This document shows, one piece after another, positions 12,601 through 26,288 of a stretch of DNA of 64,000 bases. The position numbers and the translations under genes are program-made. Under the pieces are notes generated by a model that was not told where the DNA came from, ran no database searches, and saw only the letters and a list, made by a program, of their open reading frames with translations. Within the stretch, counting starts at the first letter, position 1. Every line of letters starts with the position of its first letter. This DNA is from Larimichthys crocea (Eukaryota; Chordata; Actinopteri; Sciaenidae): contig NC_040016.1 in the NCBI RefSeq assembly GCF_000972845.2, positions 3,430,701-3,494,700 of the forward strand. The letters run 5' to 3'.

Positions 12601-15600
12601 AACCATTAAAAGAAGCTTTGGTATGATGGCAGTTTTATATTGAGCAAAAAGTCTCTGTCTCACAGATTTCAACAGTATTCATACACTATTTTCACTATTT
12701 AGTTGTTGTTAACATTAACATTATCACTATTATTATCTCAATAACATTAAATATTCTTGACTGAATAAGCTAACGATCACAACATGTGACAGGGGTCTTC
12801 TGGTGTTATTAATAAGAGTTTAAAGTCAAAACCTCAGCTCATCTGCTTCATGTGTGAGTGTGATTTGATCAATATTAATTGACAGTCTACTCCAAAACTT
12901 TAGAATTTTGATTCAAATGTTGTTAAATCCTGATTGGTGCATAGTTGTATGTGACATAACATGCCTGCTTCATACTCACCTATTTCAAATCAGTGAGAAA
13001 AGAACAATTAAAAACAAAAAAGAAAAAACAGAGACAAATCTAAGTGTTTAAACTTTACCAGACACCAGCATGTGCGCATGGATCACTCATTATTAGACGC
13101 TGACTAAGAGAACTGGTTGGGGTTTAAGTAACCTTTAAGTTAAAGTTTAGATCATTAAGTCATGCCTCACAGGTGCCTTTACTTTTCAACTGCTTGTAAA
13201 AAAGTGAATTAGCCAATCAGCTCTAAGCCTGGAGTTATCCGTTTCACAACAGGCTTTGCCTTTGTTCCTTATTTTAAAAAAAAAGATCATCTGATTTTCA
13301 TCTGGGCCACACAGCAGCTCCTCTCCTCCCCTCTGGCCTCCGACTGAGCAGGCGACTTCACCAGATATGACAGAGCAAATTCATCCTCGCCCCGACGAAA
13401 GACAGAGCGGTAAAACGTATTGTTTGAGCACGCAGGTCACAATGCTTTTTCTGTACAGCCACATTCAGCTTTCTCGGTTTACCGTCTGCCAGTCTCCTTC
13501 TCTCCACCGGAACCGAGAGGGGCAGTCGGCGACACGGCAGCTCTGGCTGGACGCCGGTCTGGAGCGCTGGGAGCAGTCGCTCTCCAGCGTGGTCCGTCGG
13601 TCTCCAGCCTGGCAGAACACATCCCTTTGCTGGACGCCGTCGCCACACGACGCTGAACACTGAGAAACAAGACAGGTAAGAGCTTTAAAAAAAGTTTATT
13701 CAGCCTTTATTACTCACCTTATAATCACCTTATACTATGTCACTATACGCATTAAAGCCCTGACTTTAATAGCCTTACTTTGTTAGATGTGGTTTAACGA
13801 AAGCATTTATCTAAGGGGTTATGCCTGACCAAAACAATACAAATTATATTACAGATCGTGCATTCTACACATTATATTCATATATTATTACATGTATTGT
13901 TTTATGTTTTATTTAACTGAGGCTATTGATTTTTGTTCTAGATAACATTTTGTGTCCCTTCAACTTGATTTTCTTCATGTCTCAAGTACTTATGCTCCCA
14001 TTTGTCTTATTTTATTGAATTTTATGTCAATAGATCTTGATCTTCTTAACCACAATGAGGCATTTCAGCTATGATAAATACTTTACACACAGGGCTTGAG
14101 GTTTTATTGGGTACTATATATACTGCACCCAAGCCGCCATGTTCACATTTAGGTTATGTAGTTTCCATTACTACTAATCAATACTGATGTTTTTCTACAG
14201 AAATGTGAAGAAATCCAAGTTGGAACCTGGAGCGTGGATGATTTAGTGAAAGTACAGTTTGTTGAAGGCACAGCAGCAGTGTTTTTAATGAAAGTGTGTC
14301 TTTTCTGCTGTAATACAGAACACATTTCTACAGAAAACACAAAGAATGACAGAGGGATGAAGACTCAATTTCTGTGAAATCTGCTCAGATGTTAAAGTGA
14401 TAGTTTGAGTTTTTTGAAGTGGGGTTGTACGAGGTATTTATCCATAGTCATCGTGTGTCACCTACAGTGGACAGCAGACAGACGACAGATTGGAGTAGCA
14501 GACAGCTACACAGAGAGCCTGGCACAGAAGCAGAGCTATGCACTGCTGTGGAGAGGATCATTTTAACCACATAAAAAGAGGAAGAAAAAACTTTGGTATT
14601 TTTTCAACCTGAACCTTATTTTCTCTTGGGTTTCTGTCAAAGAGACTAATGGAGAACAACAAATCTGGTCCAGGCTTGCAGCCTCAAAATGGGTTGCAAC
14701 ATAATCCTAAAATGAGCTTTAGTGCACGGCAGAGTGTAGGTTATGTGTAGGAATACAGTTAGTGCCAAAATAAAAGGTGGGCCCTTTTTAGTGGCTAAAA
14801 TAGATTTTTTTTTTTTCTGCTGACCATATCCACAGCAGTGCTTAGCTCTGCTTCTGTGCTGGGATCCCTGTCTGCTTCTCCAGACTACGGGCGCACTGGC
14901 GGCTGGTAATACACAGACTATATGTTGATACCTCAGACAACCCCACTTTGAAACTAACCCTTTAACCCAGATGACTGAAACAGTCACATATTATAAGCAA
15001 TGCATATATTTAAATATTACTTTCAGATATGATATTTCACTGTAACTCTCTTGTGTCTTTTCTCCTTTCAGACAGATGTCAATGATTGATGCTAATGTAA
15101 CGCTAATGAACTATGCAATACATTTACAATAACAGATCATTTATGCAGCTTTGAATGACAAAAAGTATGACTGATACAATGTTTGAATTTGTGTGTATAT
15201 GTGTATATGAGAGAGACAACCGTTATAACTGCTCATATGTTTGCAGGTTAAAGGAGCAGGAAGTAATAAACATCTCCAGATGATCAAGCTGAGGTGATAA
15301 CTGGATGGGTTCCAGAGGTTCAGCAGCTTCAGAGCGAGTCTGATAAAGACTTATATGTCCATTCAAATGCGAAATAACTTTATATATTTTACTTTGTATT
15401 ATCTGCCATGCAGTTTCAGCAGTTGAACCACTAGGTAGCCTGCTGCACTATGGCTAATCATGCTGTACTTGACTAAGAGCTTTGTGTGGAGTATCATTTT
15501 CTCCTGGCATGTGTCCTGCTCCACAGCTGTTGAGAGCAGACGCACATCCTCTCTAAAGTATGGAGCACAGATGTGGTTCTGTGCACGGACTCTAGGCCAG

Positions 15601-16727
15601 TGAGGTGAATTCAGAGAATGAGAGAGACATGGAGGGTAAAGAGAGGAAAAGAAAAAGTGATCTCAGACAGACTCTCCAGCAGCCCAGGTGCACATTGCGG
15701 GTGTGTCTGGCATGATGACGTTAGTGGACTGCCTTCTTAGTAGGGCATTCAAAGAAAAGACTAACATGTGGTTCCCATTGGGGAGGCAGGAGGCAGGGAA
15801 GAAAGAAGTGAAAAGGGGCTTGAAAGAAAAAAAAAGTGATCAGTGGAGGAAAGAGCAACAGTGAAAAGGAGGATTAAAGGGACAGAGAGGAGAGTAAAGT
15901 GAGGGCCAGAGGAAGAGAAAATATAGATGACAGGAATAGATTTACACTGGCCGGACTTGACATCAGTTAAGCTCAGATCAAAGAAAGGTGGTCACACTTA
16001 CTGTACTGTGAAGTTGCAGCCCCTGCATACACTACCTCAAAATCTCTGTTAGCTGACCCAGGTCTATGCTGCAACCCAGCAAACCACCATGTGATGTGTA
16101 AAAGCACCCTGCCTTAGTTAGTGGCTCGGCATGGTGCGTAAATACAGTCAGGTTTAGCTGCATATGTTTGCACACACATGCACACATTTGCAAGCAGGCT
16201 GGTAAGTATTAAAGTGGAAAGGGAGAAAAAAACACATCTGGCAGTGTGAGAACAAGAAAAGAGGAGTGTTTTACAGCAGAGTCAAAGAGTCCTACCTCTC
16301 CCCAGTTGCCAGTCTTCCACTTGGGGCATCGTCCTCGGCAGCGCCTCTGCTTGCTGGGTTTGGGGGACAGAGGGTGGCAGCTCTCCTCAGGGACCGGCCG
16401 GCCAGACCCAGTCACGCAGCTCACTTTGCGGGACTTGAAGCCTTTTCCACAGGCAGCTGAGCACTGCAAAATGTCAAAGGAATGAAGGAGTTAATTTGAA
16501 ATCAAAAGGTATGTTTTGTGTTAAAACTGTACGTAGTAAAATTGATCTGCATGATAAAAAATTAAATTAAAAACAAGTATTTATTCAACAGGTAGTTGTC
16601 AATCAGTTTGAGTTTACACATGGGTAAGCTTGTCCAATGACAAAGCGCGCACGATCAACCCGGCAGCGGTTTGTTTCACCTCCGGGTTCACCGAATCACT
16701 GGAAGTCTAACTCAGAGTGACAGGCAG

Positions 16728-16760
<33 letters not shown>

Positions 16761-19700
16761 AGAGGGAGTGGAGAGGGGCTGGGTGGTGCTCAGATAATCA
16801 AAGGGGGCGTTGCATGCTGGGATGGATGAGAAGCGACAGGCTCGGAGTTGAACGAGTACGCGGCCCAGCGTGTGCTGCTGTCCTGATCAGCAAGGGACTG
16901 TACTAGATAGGAACATGCCTGTGACCTCTCACCTTATTCAGAGGGGAGGAGGAAGTGTAGGGGGGTTCATGGAAGGATGGAGTAATAAAATGCTTATTCC
17001 CTTTTTAAAATCTGGGCAACTTGTACATCCAAGTGCGATTTGTAATGTGCTCTTTACTTAATTTAGTCACTATAGTAGTGTCAGTAGACTTTTTATTCAT
17101 TCAATGAAGACAAGTCAACATTGTGTGATTCTTGTGCAGATGTGACTACATTGTAATAAACCTGACAATGACTTGTGGTGATTATTTGTCTTTTGGATGG
17201 TGCTTCCTGTGATGAATTGTAGCATAAAGAAGAATGAATGACTTCATGGTTCATGTCATAAAGCCACTGACAGTTCTGATATCAAATACCACCAGTGACT
17301 GCAACAACAGGGGTCATTTTTAATGCTATTGCCTGTCAAGAACACAATATATGGTGACATTTGTTTTAGATGCACTGTGCAGAGTAATTGAATCATCACA
17401 AGGAAAACTGGGCTTTCCAGTAAGGGTCAAATTCATAAAACAAAGCATTTAAAATACTGTTTCTGTTAAAATGCCAGGTCATTCCTCCAATGTTTTTCTA
17501 CACTTTTTTGCAAGGGCTTTCCTGCTGTTGTACCATGCCCTCAGAATACCTTGAAAATGGGTCACATTAAAAGACCATGTGTTTTACCAGTACATGAACC
17601 CACACATGCAGGGTTCATTAACTTTGCCCACAAGTTCTCTGGGGATCTGTTATTATCCAGAGCAGTTCACTAATACATAGCTGCTCACACATACATCAAC
17701 TTGCTACTTCATCACATAGTAATTCCACTATATAAACAATTTTATTTGCATCAGTTTTATTTGCAAGAGGTACAGCAGGTTGTCCACTAATCATGGGGTT
17801 GGTAGTTCGATCCACATATGGAAGTGTCCTTGGGAATGACACCAAACCAGGTTGTTCCCAATGGGCAGGCCAGCACCATAGCATCGATGTTAGAGTGTGT
17901 GTGGATGACAGGCAATTTGTAGTAAGTACGTTTTTTGTTAAGTTAGAAAAACAGTGTAGTAAAATAGCTATTTACCATAATTCTACATGAAATTTAAACA
18001 GTGTCAGTCAGAACACTGATCGGTTTACTTCTAATCACAGATCAAAGGGTGAATACAAAATTATTCTAATCATACAACTTTATAAAAAATCCAGACAGGC
18101 ACAGCATCTGTCAGCATCATATGAAAGGCCCCACCCTCCTACCTAAATACACCACATTTCATTGTCAGCAGAGTGTTTGGGAATCCTATTCAAGTTTCAG
18201 TTTCATCCAACCCACCCGGCTCTGGGATCACAGCAATTTCCCAGAAGTCTGTCTATGATGATGGGACCAACCGGGAAGGGGCCCCTCGTCAGATCAAACA
18301 TGACCTTTGACCCACCAATACACCACTGCATTGTCTTCCTGACACCCACCCCCCCTCCCCATTCGAGTCACTGTCACTGGCCCCAACATTGGTACACTGT
18401 CATCATCTGCATTAGACCAGAGTAGAGGGGCCTGACAGAAAGGGGCAAAGGGCACTGGCAACTTCATAGCCAAGCACACGTCACCAGAAAACGTAGGCAT
18501 TAAGAGTGAATGAACACAGTAAATGAAATGTGAGGTATACGGAGGCATTGTCACACAGGACAAAGATTTAGTTAGATGGAAAGAGCTTTGAACTCCTAAC
18601 AGCATGGTCGCTCAAAGAGGTCAGCAGAGGCCCTGACCACATAAAATAACAAGGATATTGCTCAGTGATTTGTGCCTTTTCATTCAGGAAAAACACCCCG
18701 TTGAATAGACTGGCAGAGAGGACTGCTTTATAAGCTATTTGCCAGGGCTCTCTTTTTAAATCTTTTAGCCAAAGTCAAAGGTAAAACACCAAATAATATG
18801 GGACACTTCCTTATCAGCGAACATAGTGTAATTACCATAAAGCTGGAGTTGGTAATCTTGAGTTAAACATTTCAATATAGGGCTTCACAGCAGGACTACG
18901 ATGTTGCAGGCAGCAAGGCTATTAACGTAATGACTGTTAGAGATTAGAACTTGCATCAGTTATCTTTGTTTGACTTTTTTGGACAACCACTCAATTTTGC
19001 CAGCCACTTTTAAAACATTTTTAATTTTTCTTAGTTTGCAGTGACTATGGCTTGCACACTGCATGTGACAAAATGTTGGTATAGCCTTATATTATGGCAA
19101 TGTCCCAATTTACAGTGATTTTTTTGTAGAAAAAACATGATGCAAAGGGATGGCCCTAAGCCCCCTACAATGTGACACTGCATCCAAACTTGATATTGTT
19201 GTTGTTGAGTCTTTTGGGTAATAAATGATTTATGTTAAATGGTATAACGAATGGGATACACTGTAAATACTCCACATGCTTACGGACAATGTGCAACTTC
19301 TCATGTTTGCATCACGTCATGCAATATTGTCTTATATTATGCTATCATGTGAACCATTCATAGCTAACCAGCTGCCTAACATACAGTATAAACAGAGGGA
19401 AACATGCAAGATAACTCCTCAGATACAGCCATTCCATTTAGTGTGCGTTTTGTAGAGATGAGGGATCTGTCTATAGAGTGCAATAGAAACAAAATGGAAT
19501 GGGATTATAAAGAATGATAGCATTTTGCATTGTACTGTCTCTGGGTATTTCATAGACAGAAATATTTATTATTGTAATCATCATTTCATTGCACTCTGTC
19601 ATGGTGATAGAAAGTGGTTTTGGATGACACATTGAAGTATATTGCATTTTCATTGACTCAAATTCCATTTTACTTGAACTCAGTTCAAATAGTTTCTTTT

Positions 19701-22700
19701 TGCAGTTTGAATAATGTGGTCTTCACTTTGTTGGTTTCAAAAAATGTTTCCTTAAAGTCTGAATGCTTTACAAAACTTCTGTCTATAAAAAGTAATTAAA
19801 AGAAGGACCACTGTACCATTTTGAAAAGACGTGATCACTGTACAGGTACATGTCTTTTACAATCAAATTGATAGATGTCAATGTTAAGCTCAAGATGTAA
19901 AATCATATTGCTGCTTATACTACTTTTTTTCAAATTAGAGCAACAGCCACTCAGAAGGTCTCTTCATGTCTTTGGTGCATACCATACTGGTTAATACACT
20001 ACACTGTCAATTGGGAAGAATTACACTGAACGTTGTGAGCCATAATCTGAAGTTACCAGAATGTTTTGTTCAAATAATAATGAAAAAAGCCTTTGATAGT
20101 ACCTCTACTTCACTTTAATCGTAACCTTTTCTGGAAATGAACAGAAATCCAACAAATCCATAAAAAATTAAATATTGACAAAACATTATAATGACGTAAC
20201 AATAAATACAAGTAATTACATAAATGTACAGAAATGTTCTTGAAACACAGACTACAGAATACTGCCATTTGTGAATAAGAGACATACAATATACTTATTT
20301 CAAGAGCCTGTTTGTATGGTGTTTTGAGCTGTACTGCTATTTGAACCAAGCGGTTGACCACAAGGAGTCAAACTGCTAAGAATGAAAAAAATAAACAGGA
20401 GTAATACAATGTGCTGTGTTAATACTGTGTTTTACTTTCACTGATTCAACCTAGATTTGATTTTAGGCTGCCTTACAATCTTACATGTGGGAGTCATTAT
20501 GAGTGATAGTTCTCATTAGTAAATGAAGTGTAGTGAAAAAAAAAAAATGTACACACTGCTGTGTTAACAGGCCCTTAAAATAAGGTGTGATGTCAGTACA
20601 GACATTTATGACCAGGAGGAGTCAACTGGGTGGGCTGCAGACAAAGGCTGCCCCTAATCACAGATTCTGGATCAGTTCACACTGTCCACAGCAGGATGGT
20701 AAGCATTACAAGGTGGGAGATGACACACACCCTGCATCTGTGTTTAGGGCTATCAACTGCAAAGGGTAGCCTCAACAACTCATGCTTAATTTTAGTCAGC
20801 CAAAGCCCCTCCAGTGCAAGGGAGAGAAAGATACGGCAGGGGGGCAATCAAAACAGAGACTGAGGTAGACACATTAGGTTGGCTCAGAGTAAGAGCTCTG
20901 GATACAAAACAGTATTAACTTCCCCTGTGGTCACAGGTATCACGTGTTCAAAGTACGACATTTTAACAGCGAATTCTCTTAAAGGTTGAGTTTGAAGACA
21001 ATTCAATATTATTTCATCAAATGTGTGATACACTTTGCATTTAGCTGATCAATCAACTAACTGCTCATGGAAAGAAATAAAAGTAAAAGAAAGAAAGAAA
21101 AGGCAGCACCAAAAAGCAGTGTGCCACAATAAACACCTAACTGACCAAAAATCTGATGGTTCATTTTTGATATTTATTCTATCTTATAGCTCCCTTGTTT
21201 TGCTAAAGCACCGCTGTAGTGTAGGGTATCATAGTTTAATGGCTAGTTGAGTTGTGTTTTGTTCCAAGTGAGGTATTGTTGAGCATAGCATATTTAGCAA
21301 CTCCGAGTACTTACTGTACAAAGAAAACATTAACTAACACAATATAAATACACTCATATCAAAGCACCTTTGGATCAGAGAGATTTAAACCTATTGTTTT
21401 GGCCACACTACGGAAATCTGGGTCAAAACCCTCTGCCAAACTGGAGTACAATGGCTGTTAGTTCTAATTACCACAAACTCTTTGTGAGACACTTTATTTT
21501 ACAGTGCTGGTACAACTGCTGTTTGCTGGTGTTTACTACTGAGACTGGACGTTTCAGGAACTTTTGGGTCAACATATTCATGCTTCAGTGTCATTTTGGG
21601 GAAACACCACTGTTGGTTAGATAGCAGTTGGTAAAATACATAAACTGTAAAATAAAGTGTCTAAATAAGATTAGTAACTTCTCTAAAAAACCACATGTGC
21701 CTTGAGACAAATTGAATTCTTGATACAATAGCCATTTCATATGTATATAAGATGTATATATAGTACACAGCCCTATAAAAGTTGGTGCTTTTAATGTTCA
21801 TAACAGAACATCGGCTACATTATGTAGCACCACATATTTGGGGATTATGGGCCACTCTTTGGATAATAAAAGAAAAGGTACTGTATATTCCTGATATACA
21901 AAAACATTCATCAGTATTTGCATATGAACAACAATTGGCTAAATGTGCGAATACAAAGAGCTAAGACACAAAATAAATCACTTTTTAAAGTTATATACAA
22001 AAGATAAAAAGGAAAAAAAAATATCTTAATAAATTATCTTTAAAAACAATATTTTACAAAACTAACTTTGATTGTTATACAAAGTGATCCTGAATTTTTA
22101 AAATACTAATAATACAAGGCTCAACAATAGTTGTATGGTAACTAGGACTGACAAAAAATGTTCTTATGGTCACAGCTGTCACTGAAATATTGTGGGCTGT
22201 TGTACATTTTTGGCATATTGCAGGTTAGCGTATCTTTGCCATTTAAGTGCAACAGAAATGAACTTTCCAAATGTCTTGAAGAAACATTGACCAATCGCAG
22301 GCACCAGAGAGGGAGCAGGAAGTGGAGGGTGTTAAAAGTAAAAGTAGACAAGCAGGAGTGTAATCTCTCTAGTGCAAAAGCACCATAGTCATCCTGTCCC
22401 TTTAAGACCGTTTGTGAGAGCGTAAGACTACAGGTATCTGAAAAAATGTGAGGTTGAAAACAAGGTATAGAGTATTTTTTATGAGCGTACCGAGCTCCAT
22501 GGGTCTGTGCTCCAGTGCGGACTAGATGGGCACGGCTGAGTATTGCACTGCTCACGATCTGGTGGCTTGTCATGGATCTCGCAGCTCAGATCATTGAATC
22601 GCTCGCCGTTTGGACGCTGACACACCACCAGCCTTGTCTTTATCCCACCTCCACATGGCTTGGTGCACTGAAGACAGCAGGGGGAGAGGTTGTGTTTTAC

Positions 22701-25700
22701 AAATGGGTATGGGGAAAAGGTTTTTGATTGTAAAGAAAAAACTAGGGCCATCTGTCTTGTGTGAAGCATGGAGAACCTGAGCCTTAGCTGATTTCAAATT
22801 CATTTTAAAACCATAAATTCTGCACCAGTCAAAGTAATTATTCAAATACAAGTGAGAATCCCCCAGTTTACAGTTCTCTCTCAAAAACAGATAATCAACT
22901 GTCATTGGGACTTAAGAGCCACAGTAAGCTGTAATATCATAAACAGTAAAGCAGAAGTCCTAAAGTGGTATGTATCTTACCTCTCCCCAGTTGCCATAGA
23001 TCCACTGTGGACATGGGCCTGACTCACAGGACCGTTGCTCACTGGGCCGGGTGCGATCTTCACAGCTGTTGGCAGGGTACCCGTTCTCATCCTGGCACAC
23101 TACCACACGCCGCTGGAAACCTCCTGCACATGTGCTGGAGCACTGTTGTAACAGAGAGCAAAGAGTGCATACTGTCAAAGAGATGGTTCTCACAAATCAG
23201 TGTAAAGGTGTAAATAATATTTATATAACATATTTTTTATGTTTTATTTACATACAATGACATTAAATACACGGCAAGGTAAAACTACTGCAAAAAATAC
23301 AATCAATGTGTCTTTGATACTTGTAGGTTAAATGCTCAATGTGTACTATGAGGTATATGCTGTGTACACAAGGGACCCAGACTTCTCTCATGTCAAATGA
23401 CGGACCATGTCTGCTGCTATTTTAGAATACACATCCTCAGAACAGAGGCAGGAAGAGTCACCAGAAATAGCTTTCATTACTTCCTGGAATTATTTAAAGT
23501 GAAAAAATATTTTGGGACAGAGATTATGACTAACCAAGTTTTTGAGAAAACACTAAATGTAGGAGCCATGAGTGTGTAGTTTATATTTGGGTTATTTTGG
23601 TTGTTATATTTTGTTTGTTTTGTTATTTTTGATATCATAGTAACTGGGTCGCGGGAATATGGGCGGTAACATATAGTTAATATATTCACCTGTGCTTTGG
23701 CACGGCGGGAGTAGTAACAAAGAGAGAGAGGGTGAGTGACTGGGAGGCCGTATTTTTGGTTGACAAAAATGTAACGACTAAAAACCAACGCAGTCGCTGA
23801 GAGGCTAAGCGTGGGATGTTGCTGATTGTCTGACACGCTGTTTTCCTTTGGATCGCTGTGATTGATTTTTTCATACTTTAAGCACGTTATAAAAAGTTGT
23901 GTTTTTTCTTCTTTCATAAAATCCTTAAACACATTTTTTGATCTCAGCGGAGACTGTGTTAGTACAGTGTGTCAGACAATCAGCAACATCCCACGCTTAG
24001 CCTCTCAGAGACTGCATTGATTTTTAATCGCTACACTAAATGAAGAAAGAGATCCATTGGGGACTATCAGCAAGAGAGTATATTTCCCAAAATATTAAAC
24101 TATTTCCCAAAATAATATTAAACTAAAATATTAAACTATTTCCCAAAATATTAAACTATTTCTTTAATCATGTGCAGACTAACCATTGGTTCAATCAAAA
24201 GAGGGCTACATAAAACACAACAGTTGGCTCAACACATGAAATGTTGTAAGACTGCAGTCTGACTTTCCAGGGATACAGCATTTCTGTGATGCTCTTTTTT
24301 TTTTTTTTTACTCTTGCACTACCAGAGAGAAAGTTACGACAGCTAGCTCTCTAACAAAAGAAAACTGACATGATGCAATTGTGTGCGTCAAAGGAGCAGC
24401 CTGATATTTCAAATGTCAGACACCACGTAAATGGTTTGTTGACCACTGTGATGTGATGCTGCTGTGTATAGGATGTCTCACCGCGCCCCAGGGTCCAGTC
24501 CGCCATTGGTGGGATTGGCTACGGGGCAGGTTGTTCCTGGCGTTGGCATTTGGTGAGGACGGGAAAGGTCGGGATTCACTGGAGCGGGACGGGCATTGAG
24601 ACATAGCACAGTCCTGCTCTGTGTTAGGACGATCGTCTGGGTCACACTCACTAACATTCACTTCTTGGTCGCTGAAGTTGACGCACAGTACTTGCCGCGT
24701 CGTCTTCCCCTGGCCACAGGTTACTGAGCACTGAAAACACACACATACAGTGGAAAAAAAATCAGTCATGGGTATAAATGCATATGCTCATATGCATCTA
24801 GATGGAAACAAAGACATACAAACAAAGACACTTAGATCTAATCTACATGATGTGAGGCAAAAAAATAGCCTTCCATACCAACCTGACATTTGGTATAAAT
24901 GAGGTTTGAGAACTTTGGTGTTATGATTACCATGATTACTGGCCTCCTCATCCATAAATTCTGCTCTCCATTGAGAGATAAAATTGCTGATAAAATGAAG
25001 GTAAAAGTGCCTTCTAATCTGTATGTGATTTATTTTGACATTTTCTCTTTCTTACTAGCCTTCTTTATCTCTCTTACTTCCCTTCTTCTTCATACTTATC
25101 AGATATTGAACAATATCAGAAAATAAACTAATTTCAGCCAAGTGTATTTGTATTTTGTAATCACAGGTGTCACTCGAATTTCATTTTCAGGCTCAGCTCA
25201 CAACACAAGCTATTGCTTTCAACTGTAGATCTCTAGACCTCAAGACATTTAAACCCTTTCACTGGGGGGCAGCAACTAGTTATAACAGTATAACTATTAT
25301 TGAGTTGTTGACCCCATTTCCAGCTGACACACCATTTGAAACCAACCTCAAGGCACGTTGAAGGCCAAAACTAATGGCAACCAGCAGAACTGTGTCAACT
25401 ACATACTTCTCAGAAAGGCTAATCCTTGCCATGGTCCAACACCAACTGAAAGCTTGACTTGGTGTTGTTCATGATACAGATACAGCTCTCATTCCAGTTA
25501 AAGATGGCACAAAGAAAATGGCTCTGGTACTGGATAACTGTGCTGTATATCCTTAAAGGACCCAAGTACATATTGTTCTATTTCGGAAAATAATACAAGG
25601 CAGATCTTCTGCCAGGCACTAATGGTGTCTCAGCTCCTCCTCCTCCTCCTCCTGTCTTTCATAGGGTGATCTATTATACTTATGCAGCAGCTGTCTACCC

Positions 25701-26243
25701 TAAAACCTTAGCTGGAATTACACTGTCCAGAGGTTTATAGTGCTCTGTCACAATGTTATGGATCTCACATGATTTTAGATACGTTAATATTTTGCATACT
25801 ATATGTCGATGTATATGATGTGATTCGAAATGAAGCTGTTGGAGAACATACTGCTGTAGAGACCCTGAGAACAATAACAAAACTCATATCACTCAGTTAT
25901 ATTCGAGTGTACTGTCACTACAGGATTAAGAAAGCCATTTTGCTTTGGGTTAGAAAAATGCATGTGCGTGTGGGGCTGGGATAGGACTCTGAAATCTTTT
26001 TTTGGCCTTGGGATGAACTACTTCCTTTTGGGGGGGGTCAATGAGTGTCTTTGGCTTGGTGATACATGTGTGGGTGTGCATACATGTGTGTGTGTATATG
26101 GTGACCAGACCTGCAGTCTGGCTGTACTGTATCACCAGTACTTTGATGAGAAACATCTGTAAACAAGACTGGAGCCCCTCAATGCAGCCCCTTGCATCTC
26201 CCAGTGTCAAAAACATCAATTCTCTCTCTCTCTCTCTCTCTCT

Positions 26244-26288
<45 letters not shown>

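Larger units (their letters stand above)
16464..22490. other. Intron 28, longest intron
   Basis: About 6.0 kb. Apart from the CA repeat at 16,728 and the SINE-like remnant at 17,765 I see AT-rich sequence without exons. ORFs here are short and lack motifs. Confidence 0.5.

Noticed and set aside
13367..13663. Plus-strand ORF of 98 codons over exon 30
   Set aside because: Shadow of a GC-rich exon; the minus-strand frame has TSR cysteines and correct splice sites.
13479..13670. Minus-strand 63-codon frame [14 protein letters not shown]... as the exon 30 reading frame
   Set aside because: Frame without the CSASCG motif; phase does not fit neighbours.
17765..17850. A functional tRNA gene
   Set aside because: Only the B-box-like GGTAGTTCGATCC is convincing; no cloverleaf stems, and the flanks match a dispersed repeat.
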